DNA of 38,310 nucleotides from contig DNXT01000312.1 of the NCBI GenBank assembly GCA_003505795.1, positions 1-38,310 of the forward strand. Direction: 5' to 3'. Positions 1 to 8,854 of the stretch are shown here, piece by piece (the first letter of the stretch is position 1; the number at the start of each line of letters is the position of its first letter). The translations under genes and the position numbers were made by a program. Below the pieces are notes generated by a model, which searched no databases, was not told the DNA's origin, and was given only the letters and a program-made list of their open reading frames with translations. Origin of the DNA: Lysobacteraceae bacterium (GTDB lineage Bacteria > Pseudomonadota > Gammaproteobacteria > Xanthomonadales > Xanthomonadaceae).

Positions 1-1689
1 CTGGTGGTGAAGCTGTGGCGCGGCGTGGTGCGGGTGGTCGCGCCGCTGGCGCGCAAGGCCAGCGACCTGGCGATGGCGCCGTACGCGCGCGCTGAGAAGG
101 GCTACCTGCGCCTGCTGCCGGGGGCGCTGCGCAGGCCCTGGCTGGTGCTGGGGCTGGCCGCGGCGGCCTTCGTCGCCACGCTGCTGGCGGTGCCGATGCT
201 CGGCGCCGACCTGATCCCGCAGCTGGCCCAGGACCGCTTCGAGATGACGGTGAAGCTGCCCGCGGGCACGCCGCTGGCGCAGACCGACGGGCTGGTGCGC
301 GAGCTGCAGCTCAAGCACGGCAAGGACGACGGCATCGCCTCGCTGTACGGCGTATCCGGCAGCGGCACGCGGCTGGACGCCAATCCCACCGAGAGCGGCG
401 AGAACATCGGCAAGCTGACCGTGGTCATGGCCGGCGGCGGCAACGAGAAGATCGAGGCCGCGCAGACCGAGCGCATGCGTTCCACCATGGCGGCGCATCC
501 GGGCGTGCAGGTCGACTTCGCGCGGCCGGCGCTGTTCTCGTTCTCCACGCCGCTGGAAGTGGAACTGCGCGGCCAGGACCTGGCCGAGCTGGAGCGCGCC
601 GGGCAGAAGCTGGCGGCGATGCTGCGCACCAACCCGCACTATGCCGACGTCAAGTCGACGGTGGAGGAGGGCTTCCCCGAGATCCAGATCCGCTTCGACC
701 AGGAACGCGCCGGCGCGCTGGGCCTGACCACGCGCCAGATCGCCGACGTCATCGTCAAGAAGGTGCGCGGCGACGTCGCCACCCGCTACAGCTTCCGCGA
801 CCGCAAGATCGACGTGCTGGTGCGCGCGCAGCAGAGCGACCGCGCCAGCGTCGAGGACATCCGCCGGCTGATCGTCAATCCGGGCAGCAGCAAGCCGGTG
901 CGGCTGTCGTCGGTGGCCGAGGTCATCGCCACCACCGGTCCCAGCGAGATCCATCGCGCCGACCAGACCCGGGTGGCGATCGTGTCCGCGAGCCTGCGCG
1001 ACATCGACCTGGGCGGGGCGATGCGCGAGGTCGGGCAGATGGTCCGCGCCGATCCGCTCGCCGCCGGCGTCGGCATGCACATCGGCGGCCAGGGCGAGGA
1101 GCTGGCCGAGTCGGTGAAGGCGCTGCTGTTCGCATTCGGGCTGGCGATCTTCCTGGTGTACCTGGTGATGGCCTCGCAGTTCGAATCGCTGCTGCACCCG
1201 TTCGTGATCCTGTTCACCATCCCGCTGGCGATGGTGGGCGCGGTGCTGGCGCTGCTGCTGACCGGCAAGCCGGTGTCGGTGGTGGTGTTCATCGGTCTGA
1301 TCCTGCTGGTGGGGCTGGTGACCAAGAACGCGATCATCCTGATCGACAAGGTCAACCAGCTGCGCGAGGAGGGCGTGGCCAAGCGCGAGGCGCTGGTCGA
1401 GGGCGCGCGCTCGCGCCTGCGCCCGATCATCATGACCACGCTGTGCACGCTGTTCGGCTTCCTGCCGCTGGCGATCGCGATGGGCGAGGGTGCCGAGGTG
1501 CGCGCGCCGATGGCGATCACCGTGATCGGCGGCCTGCTGGTGTCCACGCTGCTGACCCTGCTGGTGATCCCGGTGGTGTACGACCTGCTCGACCGCCGCG
1601 CCGACGGCTACTACCTCGAGCGCGGCCGGCGCATGCACCGGCGGGCCCGCCCGGCCGGCGACGACCAGGTCGCGCTGGAGTCCGCATGA
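1..1689 (+). CDS. RND efflux permease, C-terminal part (5' end outside window)
   Basis: The reading frame is open from the first base, so this is the C-terminal 562 residues of a proton-driven RND inner-membrane transporter; a full one is about 1,030 residues. Visible parts are the second large periplasmic porter region, beginning at the motif GADLIPQLAQDRFEMTV, and the last transmembrane bundle. The TM10 motif GLVTKNAIILIDKVNQ keeps the lysine used in proton relay (codon 442 of the visible frame), equivalent to AcrB K940. The stop overlaps the start of the next permease gene in an ATGA, so the two are translationally coupled. Such tandem permeases resemble MdtBC/MuxBC-type heteromeric pumps, though pairing here is inferred. 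Substrate unknown; the adaptor gene would lie upstream of the window. Confidence 0.9.
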   Translation: MVVKLWRGVVRVVAPLARKASDLAMAPYARAEKGYLRLLPGALRRPWLVLGLAAAAFVATLLAVPMLGADLIPQLAQDRFEMTVKLPAGTPLAQTDGLVRELQLKHGKDDGIASLYGVSGSGTRLDANPTESGENIGKLTVVMAGGGNEKIEAAQTERMRSTMAAHPGVQVDFARPALFSFSTPLEVELRGQDLAELERAGQKLAAMLRTNPHYADVKSTVEEGFPEIQIRFDQERAGALGLTTRQIADVIVKKVRGDVATRYSFRDRKIDVLVRAQQSDRASVEDIRRLIVNPGSSKPVRLSSVAEVIATTGPSEIHRADQTRVAIVSASLRDIDLGGAMREVGQMVRADPLAAGVGMHIGGQGEELAESVKALLFAFGLAIFLVYLVMASQFESLLHPFVILFTIPLAMVGAVLALLLTGKPVSVVVFIGLILLVGLVTKNAIILIDKVNQLREEGVAKREALVEGARSRLRPIIMTTLCTLFGFLPLAIAMGEGAEVRAPMAITVIGGLLVSTLLTLLVIPVVYDLLDRRADGYYLERGRRMHRRARPAGDDQVALESA

Positions 1690-4600
1690 GCATCGCCGCG
1701 TTCAGCATCCGCCGCCCGGTCACCACGATCATGTGCTTCGTGTCGATGGTCGTGGTCGGCCTGATCGCCGCCTTCCGCCTGCCGCTGGAGGCGCTGCCGG
1801 ACATCTCCGCGCCGTTCCTGTTCGTGCAGCTGCCGTACACGGGGTCGACCCCGGACGAGGTGGAGCGCAACCTGGTGCGGCCGGCGGAGGAGGCGCTGGC
1901 GACGATGACCGGGATCAAGCGCATGCGCTCCACCGCGACCTCCGACGGCGCCAACATCTTCATCGAGTTCTCCGACTGGGACCGCGACATCGCCATCGCC
2001 GCGTCCGACGCGCGCGAGCGCATCGACGCGATCCGCGACGACCTGCCCGAGGACCTGCAGCGCTACTACGTCTACAAGTGGTCCAGCAGCGACGAGCCGA
2101 TCCTGAAGGTGCGCCTGGCCAGCCAGACCGACCTGACCGGCGCGTACGACATGCTCGACCGCGAGTTCAAGCGCCGCATCGAGCGCATCCCCGGCGTGGC
2201 CAAGGTCGAGATCTCCGGCGCGCCGCCGAACGAGGTGGAGATCGCCATCGCCCCGGACCGCCTGGCCGCGCACGACCTGAGCCTCAACGACCTCAGCGAG
2301 CGCCTGGGCAAGCTTAACTTCTCGGTGTCGGCCGGGCAGATCGACGACAACGGCCAGCGCATCCGCGTGCAACCGATCGGCGAGCTGCGCGACCTGCAGG
2401 AGCTGCGCGACCTGGTGATCAACGCCAAGGGGCTGCGGCTGGGCGACATCGCGCAGATCCGGCTCAAGCCCACGCGCATGAACTACGGCCGCCGCCTGGA
2501 CGGCCGCCCGGCGATCGGCCTGGACGTCTTCAAGGAACGCAGCGCCAACCTGGTGGAGGTGTCCAAGGCCGCGCTCAAGGAGGTCGAGTCGATCCGCAAG
2601 CAGCCGGCGCTGAGCGACGTGCAGGTCAAGGTCATCGACAACCAGGGCAAGGCGGTGACCTCGTCGCTGACGGAACTGGCCGAGGCCGGCGCGGTCGGCC
2701 TGGTGCTGTCGATCACGGTGCTGTTCTTCTTCCTGCGCCACTGGCCTTCGACGCTGATGGTGACCCTGGCGATCCCGATCTGCTTCACCATCACCCTCGG
2801 CTTCATGTACTTCGTCGGCGTCACCCTCAACATCCTGACGATGATGGGGCTGCTGCTGGCGGTGGGCATGCTGGTCGACAACGCCGTGGTGGTGGTGGAG
2901 AGCATCTACCAGGAGCGCGAGCGCATGCCCGACCATCCGCGGCTGGCGTCGCTGGTGGGCACCCGCAGCGTCGCCATCGCGCTCAGCGCCGGCACCCTGT
3001 GCCATTGCATCGTGTTCGTGCCGAACCTGTTCGGCGAGACCAACAACATCAGCATCTTCATGGCGCAGATCGCGATCACCATCTCGGTGTCGCTGCTGGC
3101 GTCGTGGCTGGTGGCGGTGAGCCTGATCCCGATGCTGTCGGCGCGCATGCAGACCCCGGCGCTGGTGGCCTCGGAGAAGGGCGTGATCGCGCGCTTGCAG
3201 AAGCGCTATGCGCGGCTGCTGCGCTGGTCGCTCGATCACCGCGGCTGGAGCGTGTCCGCGATCCTGATGGTGGTCGCGATCAGCCTGGTGCCGATGAAGA
3301 TGACCAAGGTCGACATGTTCGGCGGCGACGGCGGCAGCGAGGCCTTCATCGGCTACCAGTGGAAGGGCTCCTACACCCGCGAGCAGCTGGGCGAGGAGAT
3401 CGGCCGCGTCGAGAAGTTCCTCGACGACAACCGCGAGCGCTTCCACATCACCCAGGTCTATTCGTGGTTCAGCGAGGTGGAAGGCAGCAACACCATCGTC
3501 ACCTTCGATCCGAAGCGGGTGAAGGACCTGCCGCCGGTGCTGGAGCAGATCCGCAAGGAGCTGCCGCGCTCGGCCCGCGCCGACTACAGCATCGGCAACC
3601 AGGGCAACGGCAGCGGCGGCGGCAACCAGGGCGTGCAGGTGCAGCTGATCGGCGACTCGACCCAGGTGCTGCAGGAGATCGCCGAGGAGGTGGTGCCGCA
3701 GCTGGCGCAGCGCAAGGAACTGCGCGACGTGCAAGTGGATACCGGCGATCGCACCAGCGAACTGGCGATCCGGGTGGACCGCGAACGCGCCGCCGCGTTC
3801 GGCTTCAACGCCGAGCAGGTCGCCAGCTTCGTCGGCCTGGCGCTGCGCGGCTCGCCGCTGCGCGAGTTCCGCCGCGGCGACAGCGAGGTGCCGGTGTGGG
3901 TGCGTTTCGCCGGCGCCGAGAACAGCCGGCCGGAAGACCTGGCCAGCTTCACCGTCCGCACCAAGGATGGCCGCACCGTGCCGCTGCTGAGCCTGGTGGA
4001 CGTGCAGATCCGACCGGCCGCCACCCAGATCGGCCGCACCAACCGCCAGACCACGCTCACCATCAAGGCCAACCTGGCCGAGAAGGTGACCGTGCCGGAG
4101 GCGCGCAAGGCCATGGAGGCGACCCTCAAGGCGATGAGCTTGCCGGCCGGCTACAGCTACACCTTCGACGGCGGCGACTACCAGGACGACAACGAGGCCA
4201 TGCAGCAGATGCTGTTCAACCTGGTGATCGCGCTGGTGATGATCTACGTGGTGATGGCCGCGGTGTTCGAGTCGCTGCTGTTCCCGGCGGCGATCATGAG
4301 CGGCGTGCTGTTCTCGATCTTCGGCGTGTTCTGGCTGTTCTGGGCCACCGGCACCTCGTTCGGGATCATGTCCTTCATCGGCATCCTGGTGCTGATGGGC
4401 GTGGTGGTGAACAACGGCATCGTGATGATCGAGCACATCAACAACCTGCGCCGGCGCGGGATGGGACGCACCGAGGCGCTGGTGGAAGGCTCGCGCGAGC
4501 GCCTGCGCCCGATCATGATGACCATGGGCACGGCGATCCTGGCGATGGTGCCGATCTCGCTGACCAGCACCACCATGTTCAGCGACGGCCCGCCGTACTA

Positions 4601-4769
4601 CCCGATGGCGCGCGCGATCGCCGGCGGGCTGGCGTTCTCGACCGTGGTCAGCCTGCTGTTCCTGCCGACGATCTACGCGATCCTCGACGACCTCAGCAAC
4701 GGCGTGGCGCGGCTGGTGCGGCGCGCCCGCGGAGTGGCGGAGCCGGCCTCGATGGCGGTGGAAGGCTGA
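1686..4769 (+). CDS. RND efflux permease (second subunit of the pair)
   Basis: A full-length 1,027-residue RND permease. The ATG lies inside the stop of the upstream permease (ATGA), and the protein begins with the typical cytoplasmic start MSIAAFSIRRPVTTIM followed by TM1. TM4 carries GMLVDNAVVVVES: the first aspartate of the usual Asp-Asp pair is present (D398) and the second is Asn (N399). TM10 has GVVVNNGIVMIEHINN, so the relay lysine is Asn (N909). That variant is common in one branch of RND permeases, and here it complements the upstream subunit, which keeps the lysine. Likely acts as a hetero-oligomer with that subunit at the inner membrane, together with an adaptor and an outer-membrane channel not seen here. 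Substrate cannot be predicted. Confidence 0.93.
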   Translation: MSIAAFSIRRPVTTIMCFVSMVVVGLIAAFRLPLEALPDISAPFLFVQLPYTGSTPDEVERNLVRPAEEALATMTGIKRMRSTATSDGANIFIEFSDWDRDIAIAASDARERIDAIRDDLPEDLQRYYVYKWSSSDEPILKVRLASQTDLTGAYDMLDREFKRRIERIPGVAKVEISGAPPNEVEIAIAPDRLAAHDLSLNDLSERLGKLNFSVSAGQIDDNGQRIRVQPIGELRDLQELRDLVINAKGLRLGDIAQIRLKPTRMNYGRRLDGRPAIGLDVFKERSANLVEVSKAALKEVESIRKQPALSDVQVKVIDNQGKAVTSSLTELAEAGAVGLVLSITVLFFFLRHWPSTLMVTLAIPICFTITLGFMYFVGVTLNILTMMGLLLAVGMLVDNAVVVVESIYQERERMPDHPRLASLVGTRSVAIALSAGTLCHCIVFVPNLFGETNNISIFMAQIAITISVSLLASWLVAVSLIPMLSARMQTPALVASEKGVIARLQKRYARLLRWSLDHRGWSVSAILMVVAISLVPMKMTKVDMFGGDGGSEAFIGYQWKGSYTREQLGEEIGRVEKFLDDNRERFHITQVYSWFSEVEGSNTIVTFDPKRVKDLPPVLEQIRKELPRSARADYSIGNQGNGSGGGNQGVQVQLIGDSTQVLQEIAEEVVPQLAQRKELRDVQVDTGDRTSELAIRVDRERAAAFGFNAEQVASFVGLALRGSPLREFRRGDSEVPVWVRFAGAENSRPEDLASFTVRTKDGRTVPLLSLVDVQIRPAATQIGRTNRQTTLTIKANLAEKVTVPEARKAMEATLKAMSLPAGYSYTFDGGDYQDDNEAMQQMLFNLVIALVMIYVVMAAVFESLLFPAAIMSGVLFSIFGVFWLFWATGTSFGIMSFIGILVLMGVVVNNGIVMIEHINNLRRRGMGRTEALVEGSRERLRPIMMTMGTAILAMVPISLTSTTMFSDGPPYYPMARAIAGGLAFSTVVSLLFLPTIYAILDDLSNGVARLVRRARGVAEPASMAVEG

Positions 4770-4787
4770 GCTCGGCTTTGGCTTGTT

Positions 4788-4915
4788 GTAGGAGCGACTC
4801 CAGTCGCGACGGGGCTTGCCCGGGGCCTGTGCCTCTGGCGGACCTCCTGTGGGAGGGACTTCGGTCCCGACGGGCTTTGCCGGTGAAACCCTGTCGCGAC
4901 TGAAGTCGCTCCTAC
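4788..4915. repeat. Cluster of three REP-like hairpin elements
   Basis: Three related 23-base units lie between the RND gene and the convergent TraB-family gene. Unit 1 (4788-4810) starts GTAGGAGCGACT and folds as GCGACT/AGTCGC. Unit 2 (4849-4871) starts GTGGGAGGGAC and folds as GGGAC-TTCG-GTCCC. Unit 3 (4893-4915) is inverted relative to the others and ends CGCTCCTAC. The head-to-tail plus inverted arrangement resembles a BIME. GTAG-initiated REPs are typical of xanthomonads, where RAYT transposases are thought to spread them. They sit 3' to two converging genes and may stabilise or terminate transcripts. The rest of 4770-5001 shows nothing else. Confidence 0.85.
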
Positions 4916-5001
4916 AAATGAAGGGAAGCGCTGGGGCGCCGCAGAGCAACGGTATCGGTCGAAGGCGAAGCGACGACAGGCCCGCCAGCAACGGCTGGGA
5001 C

Positions 5002-6225
5002 TCAGCCCTGCAGCTTGTGGAAGATCTGCAGCCCCGCCAGCCAGACGCCGGTCATGCTGCCCAGGTTGGTGAGCAGGAAGGTCAGCACCACCCGCGACAC
5101 GCGGTTGCGGTACCAGCCCTTCAGCGTCTGCGCATCGTCGCGCAGCGACAGGAAGTCGCGGTACTCCGGCTTGCGCATGTGCACCTCGACCAGCGCGGCG
5201 AACGCGCCGGTGGGTACGCTCAGGCGGAACGGCTTGAACGGCGCGACCACGGCCGCGGTGACGATGCTCAGCGGATGGCTGCCGGCCAGCAGCGCGCCCA
5301 GCGCGGCCAGGCCGCCGGTGTACATGGCCCATTGCAGGAGCAGGTCGGCGCCCATCGCCATGCCGCCGCGCCAGAAGCCCAGCACGATGCCGGCGATGAT
5401 CACCGCGAGGATGCCGATGGTGATCCACGGCACCTTCTTGCTGTTCTGCACGCGTTCCAGCGATTCGCGCAGAGCGCTCGGCGGCTCGCTGTCGTGCTGC
5501 AGGTGGCGGGCGAGGCCGGCAAGGTGCCCGGCGCCGACCACCGCGAGCACTTCGCGCTGCGCCGGCTGGCTCTCCTCGCGCAGGCGCGTGGCCATGTAGC
5601 GGTCGCGCTCGGCGATGATGGTCTCGTACAGCTCCGGGCTCTCGCTGGCGAAATCGCCGAAGCTCGCCTCGAGCATGTCGCCCTGCTTGAGCTTCTCGAT
5701 CTCTTCCTCGCCGACCTCGTCGGCGGCGAACAGCCCGCCGAGCAGGCCGCCGGCAAGCTTGATCTTGCCGAAGAAGCCCAGCCGGCCGGAGGCGCGCTTG
5801 AAGGTCAGCCCGACCTCGCGGTCGATCAGGTGTACCGGCAGGCCGCGTTCGCGCGCCATGTTCACCGCCGCCTTCAGTTCGGCGCCGGGCTCGATGCCCA
5901 GTTGCTTGGCCAGGCGGCGCTGGTAGGCGGCCAGCGCGAGGTTGGCGGCGAACAGGGCCACGCGGCCCTTGCGGATCACCTGCACCAGGTCCAGCCGCGC
6001 CAGCGCGTCCGGGTCGCTCAGCGCCTGCAGGCGCTGCGCGTCCAGCTCAACCGCCACGGCATCGTAGCGGCCGCTGGCGACGGCCTTCTCGACCGCCGCC
6101 ACGCTGGTCAGCGAGACATGTGCGGTACCCAGCAGGGTATAGCGCACGCCGTCGCGCTCGACGATGCGGTAGGGCTGCCCGGACAATGCGAGTTCGCCGG
6201 CATCGGCGGCGTTGTGTTCTGTCAT
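5002..6225 (-). CDS. TraB/PrgY-family membrane protein
   Basis: A 407-residue protein of the TraB family, named from the enterococcal pheromone-shutdown protein. Its three family motifs are visible: LLGTAHVS near residues 30-37, a DAVAVELDAQR segment near 55-65, and AVVGAGHLAGLARHL in the middle of the chain. About four hydrophobic segments fill the C-terminal 150 residues (WITIGILAVIIAGIVLG onward). These motifs resemble GumN/Tiki-type metalloproteases, so a peptidase-like activity is possible but unproven. The ATG at 6225 is preferred to a GTG one codon upstream; no clear Shine-Dalgarno is seen. It begins 10 bp after aguB and is probably cotranscribed with the agmatine genes. Confidence 0.85.
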   Translation of the reverse strand: MTEHNAADAGELALSGQPYRIVERDGVRYTLLGTAHVSLTSVAAVEKAVASGRYDAVAVELDAQRLQALSDPDALARLDLVQVIRKGRVALFAANLALAAYQRRLAKQLGIEPGAELKAAVNMARERGLPVHLIDREVGLTFKRASGRLGFFGKIKLAGGLLGGLFAADEVGEEEIEKLKQGDMLEASFGDFASESPELYETIIAERDRYMATRLREESQPAQREVLAVVGAGHLAGLARHLQHDSEPPSALRESLERVQNSKKVPWITIGILAVIIAGIVLGFWRGGMAMGADLLLQWAMYTGGLAALGALLAGSHPLSIVTAAVVAPFKPFRLSVPTGAFAALVEVHMRKPEYRDFLSLRDDAQTLKGWYRNRVSRVVLTFLLTNLGSMTGVWLAGLQIFHKLQG

Positions 6226-6238
6226 CACGTATCTGGTT

Positions 6239-7123
6239 CTAGTCGATGTAGCGCTTGAGCAGGTCGCCGTAGGCGTCGATGCGGCGGTCGCGCAGGAACG
6301 GCCAGATCCGGCGCACGTGCTCGCTGCGCTGCAGGTCGACCTCGCACACCAGCACGGTCGGCTCGGCGCCGGCCTCGGCGATGAACTCGCCCTGCGGGCC
6401 GAGCACGTGGCTGTTGCCCCAGAACTGGATGCCGGAGGCTCCCAGCGGCGACGGCTCGTGGCCGACCCGGTTGCAGCTCAGCACCGGCAACCCGTTGGCG
6501 ACGGCGTGGCCGCGGTGGCTCAGCACCCAGGCGTCGCGCTGGCGGTTCTTCTCGGCCTGTTCGTCTTCCGGGTCCCAGCCGATCGCGGTCGGGTACAGCA
6601 GCAGCTCGGCGCCGGCCAGCGCCATCAGCCGCGCCGCCTCCGGATACCACTGGTCCCAGCACACCAGCACGCCGAGGCGGCCGACCGAGGTGTCGATCGG
6701 GGTGAAGCCGAGGTCGCCCGGGGTGAAGTAGAACTTCTCGTAGAAGCCCGGGTCGTCCGGGATGTGCATCTTGCGGTACTTGCCGAGCAGGCGGCCGTCG
6801 TTCTCGAACACCACCGCGGTATTGTGGTACAGGCCGGCGGCGCGGCGCTCGAACAGCGAGCCGACCAGCACCACGCCATGCCGCTTCGCCAACGCGCCGA
6901 GGCGCTCGGTGCTGGGGCCGGGGATCGGCTCGGCCAGGTCGAACTCGGCGACCGATTCGTGCTGGCAGAAGTACGGGCCATTGTGCAGTTCCTGCAGCAG
7001 CACCAGCCTGGCGCCCTGCGCGGCGGCCTCGGCGACGCGTGCCTCGATCGCGGCCAGGTTGGCCTCGGCATCGCCATGGTTGCGCTCCTGGATCAGCGCG
7101 ACGGAAAGAGACGGTCGGGTCAT
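6239..7123 (-). CDS. aguB: N-carbamoylputrescine amidase
   Basis: Hydrolyses N-carbamoylputrescine to putrescine, CO2 and ammonia, the last step of the agmatine route to polyamines. The 294-residue protein is a single nitrilase/CN-hydrolase domain. Its Glu-Lys-Cys triad is visible as E45 in LLQELHNGPYF, K118 in GKYRKMHIPDDPGFYEKF, and C155 in GVLVCWDQWYPEAARL. The motif FTPGDLGF and the conserved end RRIWPFLRDRRIDAY support AguB over other nitrilases. The start at 7123 (MTRPSLSVAL) is chosen because the frame upstream is not family-like. It lies 81 bp after aguA and 10 bp before the TraB-family gene, suggesting one operon. Cytoplasmic. Confidence 0.95.
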   Translation of the reverse strand: MTRPSLSVALIQERNHGDAEANLAAIEARVAEAAAQGARLVLLQELHNGPYFCQHESVAEFDLAEPIPGPSTERLGALAKRHGVVLVGSLFERRAAGLYHNTAVVFENDGRLLGKYRKMHIPDDPGFYEKFYFTPGDLGFTPIDTSVGRLGVLVCWDQWYPEAARLMALAGAELLLYPTAIGWDPEDEQAEKNRQRDAWVLSHRGHAVANGLPVLSCNRVGHEPSPLGASGIQFWGNSHVLGPQGEFIAEAGAEPTVLVCEVDLQRSEHVRRIWPFLRDRRIDAYGDLLKRYID

Positions 7124-7204
7124 GGAAGAAATCCGCGGATAAGGCGCACAGGGTAGCGCGCCGTGGCGTAACGCCGGCCTCACGGCCGGCGCCGGGCGCA
7201 GGTC

Positions 7205-8242
7205 TCAGGCGGCCAGCAGGCCGGCCGGAAGCTGCATGGTGATGCAGTGCAGGCTGCCGTTCTGCCAGATCAGCGGGCGGCACGGCACCGGCACGATCTC
7301 GCGGCCGGGGAACGCCTCGGCCAGGACCGCCTGGGCGGCGGTGTCGGCCGGATCGCCGTAGGCGGGCATCAGCACCGCGCCGTTGACGATCAGGAAGTTG
7401 GCGTAGGAGGCGGCCAGGCGCCGTCCCCCGTCGATCACCGGCTGCGCCCACGGCAGCACGAACAGCCGGTACGGCTTGCCGTCGCGGGTGCGCAGCGCGG
7501 CCAGCTCGTCGCCCATCGCCTGCAGCTCGGCGTAGTGGCTGTCCTCGGGCTGGTCGCAGCCCTGGTAGACGATCGAATCGACGCTGGCGAAGCGGGCGAG
7601 GGTGTCGACATGGGCGTCGGTGTCGTCGCCTTCCAGGTAGCCGTGGTCCAGCCACAGCACCCGGTCCTGGGCTAGCCAGTTGGCCAGGTCGGCGCCGAGC
7701 GAGTCGCGGTCGCGGTCCGGGTGGCGCTCGTGCAGGCACTGCCAGGTGGTTAGCAGGGTGCCGGCGCCGTCGGTGTCGATCGCGCCGCCTTCCAGGGCGA
7801 AATCGATGCTCTGCCGCTGCGGGGCGGCGAACACGCCGGCGTCGTCGAGCGCGCCGACCAGTCGGTCGTCGAGGCTGGCCTCGAACTTGCCGCCCCAGCC
7901 GGTGAAGCGGAAATCCAGGATCCTGAAGCCGCCATCGGCGCGGCGCAGGCTGATCGGGCCGGAATCGCGCAGCCAGGTGTCGTCGTAGCCGGCGGCGACG
8001 AAGCGGACCTTGTCCATGTCCACCCGGGCCGAACGCAGGCGCGCCTCGGCGTAGACCTGCAGGTCCTCGTCGGCGACGCACACGACCACCGGCTGGAAGC
8101 GGGTGATCGCCGCGACCAGGGCGACGTAGGTCTCTTCCACCTCGCCCAGGCGCTCGGCCCAGTCGGTGTCGGCATGCGGCCATGCGATCAGCACGGCGGA
8201 CTGGGGTTCCCACTCCGCGGGAAAGCGAAATCTGTCGGTCAT
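7205..8242 (-). CDS. aguA: Agmatine deiminase
   Basis: Converts agmatine to N-carbamoylputrescine and ammonia, feeding aguB directly downstream. It is a 345-residue guanidine-modifying enzyme of the Porphyromonas-type peptidyl-arginine deiminase superfamily. Visible motifs are WLRDSGPI, the substrate-binding EGGAIDTDG, DTDAHVDT (usually TDGHVD; the Gly is Ala here) and the nucleophile C333 in NGSLHCITMQLP. Start MTDRFRFPAEWEPQ at 8242 matches the family N-terminus; an upstream in-frame start adds 11 residues and is less likely. No arginine decarboxylase gene is in the window, so the source of agmatine is not shown. The upstream gap holds a 50-bp tandem repeat. Confidence 0.95.
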   Translation of the reverse strand: MTDRFRFPAEWEPQSAVLIAWPHADTDWAERLGEVEETYVALVAAITRFQPVVVCVADEDLQVYAEARLRSARVDMDKVRFVAAGYDDTWLRDSGPISLRRADGGFRILDFRFTGWGGKFEASLDDRLVGALDDAGVFAAPQRQSIDFALEGGAIDTDGAGTLLTTWQCLHERHPDRDRDSLGADLANWLAQDRVLWLDHGYLEGDDTDAHVDTLARFASVDSIVYQGCDQPEDSHYAELQAMGDELAALRTRDGKPYRLFVLPWAQPVIDGGRRLAASYANFLIVNGAVLMPAYGDPADTAAQAVLAEAFPGREIVPVPCRPLIWQNGSLHCITMQLPAGLLAA

Positions 8243-8296
8243 TCCGAACCAATGCTCACTTCGAGCCCGGACCAAAGCCCAGGCTGCTTATTTGAA

Positions 8297-8396
8297 TCCC
8301 CGCACATGGATGTGCGGGCGTTTGCGAGGGACTCGCCTCTTCGAACTCTCCGCACACCGACCCGCGGGCGCTTGCGAGGAACTCGCGTTACCTGAT
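8297..8396. repeat. Two tandem 50-bp units with nested hairpins
   Basis: Two imperfect direct copies, 8297-8346 and 8347-8396, are offset by exactly 50 bases; anchors such as CCGCACA and TTGCGAGG recur at that spacing. Unit 1 contains a perfect 9-bp stem (CCCGCACAT/ATGTGCGGG, 8299-8318) and a GCGAG/CTCGC stem (8324-8336). In unit 2 the first stem has decayed but the second is kept (8374-8386). Unit 2 runs into the last codons of the minus-strand gene at 8388. The element lies upstream of aguA and may be a dispersed xanthomonad repeat or an end-of-transcript structure. Confidence 0.75.
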
Positions 8397-8717
8397 CGGC
8401 GGCTTCGGCCCGATCTCGTCGGCACCGGCCTGGTTGGCGACCACGTCGATCACCCGCTGCTTCTCGAAGTAGACGGTGAAGGCCGGGTAGACCCAGCGGT
8501 TGATGGTCGGCCACTGCCGCTTCTGGCCGCCGCGCGGGTCGAGCTTCTCGGACGGCGCGCCGAAGCGGGCCTCGACCTCGCCCATGCTCTGGCCGCGTAC
8601 CGGCACCGGCTGGGCCGGCTTCTCGTTGGCGCGGTCGACCAGCAGCGTTTCGGCGTTCGCCGCCGAACCCAGGGCCAGCAGGGCCAGCAACGGCAGCGCG
8701 TGAAAACGGTGATTCAT
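8388..8717 (-). CDS. Small secreted protein with a BamE/SmpA-like pattern
   Basis: A protein of 109 residues with a signal peptide: MNHRF, a hydrophobic core LLALLALG, then cleavage near SAANA-ET. The mature part is about 88 residues. The pattern GQSMGEVEARFGAP, then W, then VYPAFTVYFEKQRVIDVV resembles the short helix-plus-beta fold of SmpA/OmlA/BamE-like proteins, but there is no lipobox cysteine, so it should be free in the periplasm. ATG 8717 is chosen because GGGGAG lies 9 bases ahead; a second ATG at 8723 sits only 3 bases from it. The last codons lie in a tandem repeat unit. Function unknown. Separated from rpmJ by a terminator. Confidence 0.72.
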   Translation of the reverse strand: MNHRFHALPLLALLALGSAANAETLLVDRANEKPAQPVPVRGQSMGEVEARFGAPSEKLDPRGGQKRQWPTINRWVYPAFTVYFEKQRVIDVVANQAGADEIGPKPPIR

Positions 8718-8773
8718 GATCATCTACTCCCCAGTGGACAAGTCAGGTGGCGATTACAGCAAATAATGGCAAC

Positions 8774-8799
8774 AAAAAACCGCCCGAAGGCGGCTTTTT
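8774..8799 (-). terminator. Intrinsic terminator after rpmJ
   Basis: Read on the minus strand, a CCGCC-TTCG-GGCGG hairpin is followed by six T. It lies 55 bp past the rpmJ stop and before the next minus-strand gene. A T-run on the other side means it could also work on the plus strand. Confidence 0.9.
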
Positions 8800-8854
8800 G
8801 TGGTCGCGCCCGGCAGCACCCGCGCGGGCGTCCGGCTTTCGGGCCGCCGCCAGC

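Noticed and set aside
1611..4991. A very long open minus-strand frame opposite the RND permease gene
   Set aside because: His/Arg/Asp-rich composition with no domains; it is a high-GC antisense shadow of the real gene. The same applies to the long frame opposite rpsA (10014-11726).
8174..8395. Short plus-strand frame over the aguA start and tandem repeat
   Set aside because: Overlaps aguA antisense and the repeat; no ribosome-binding site and no recognisable product.
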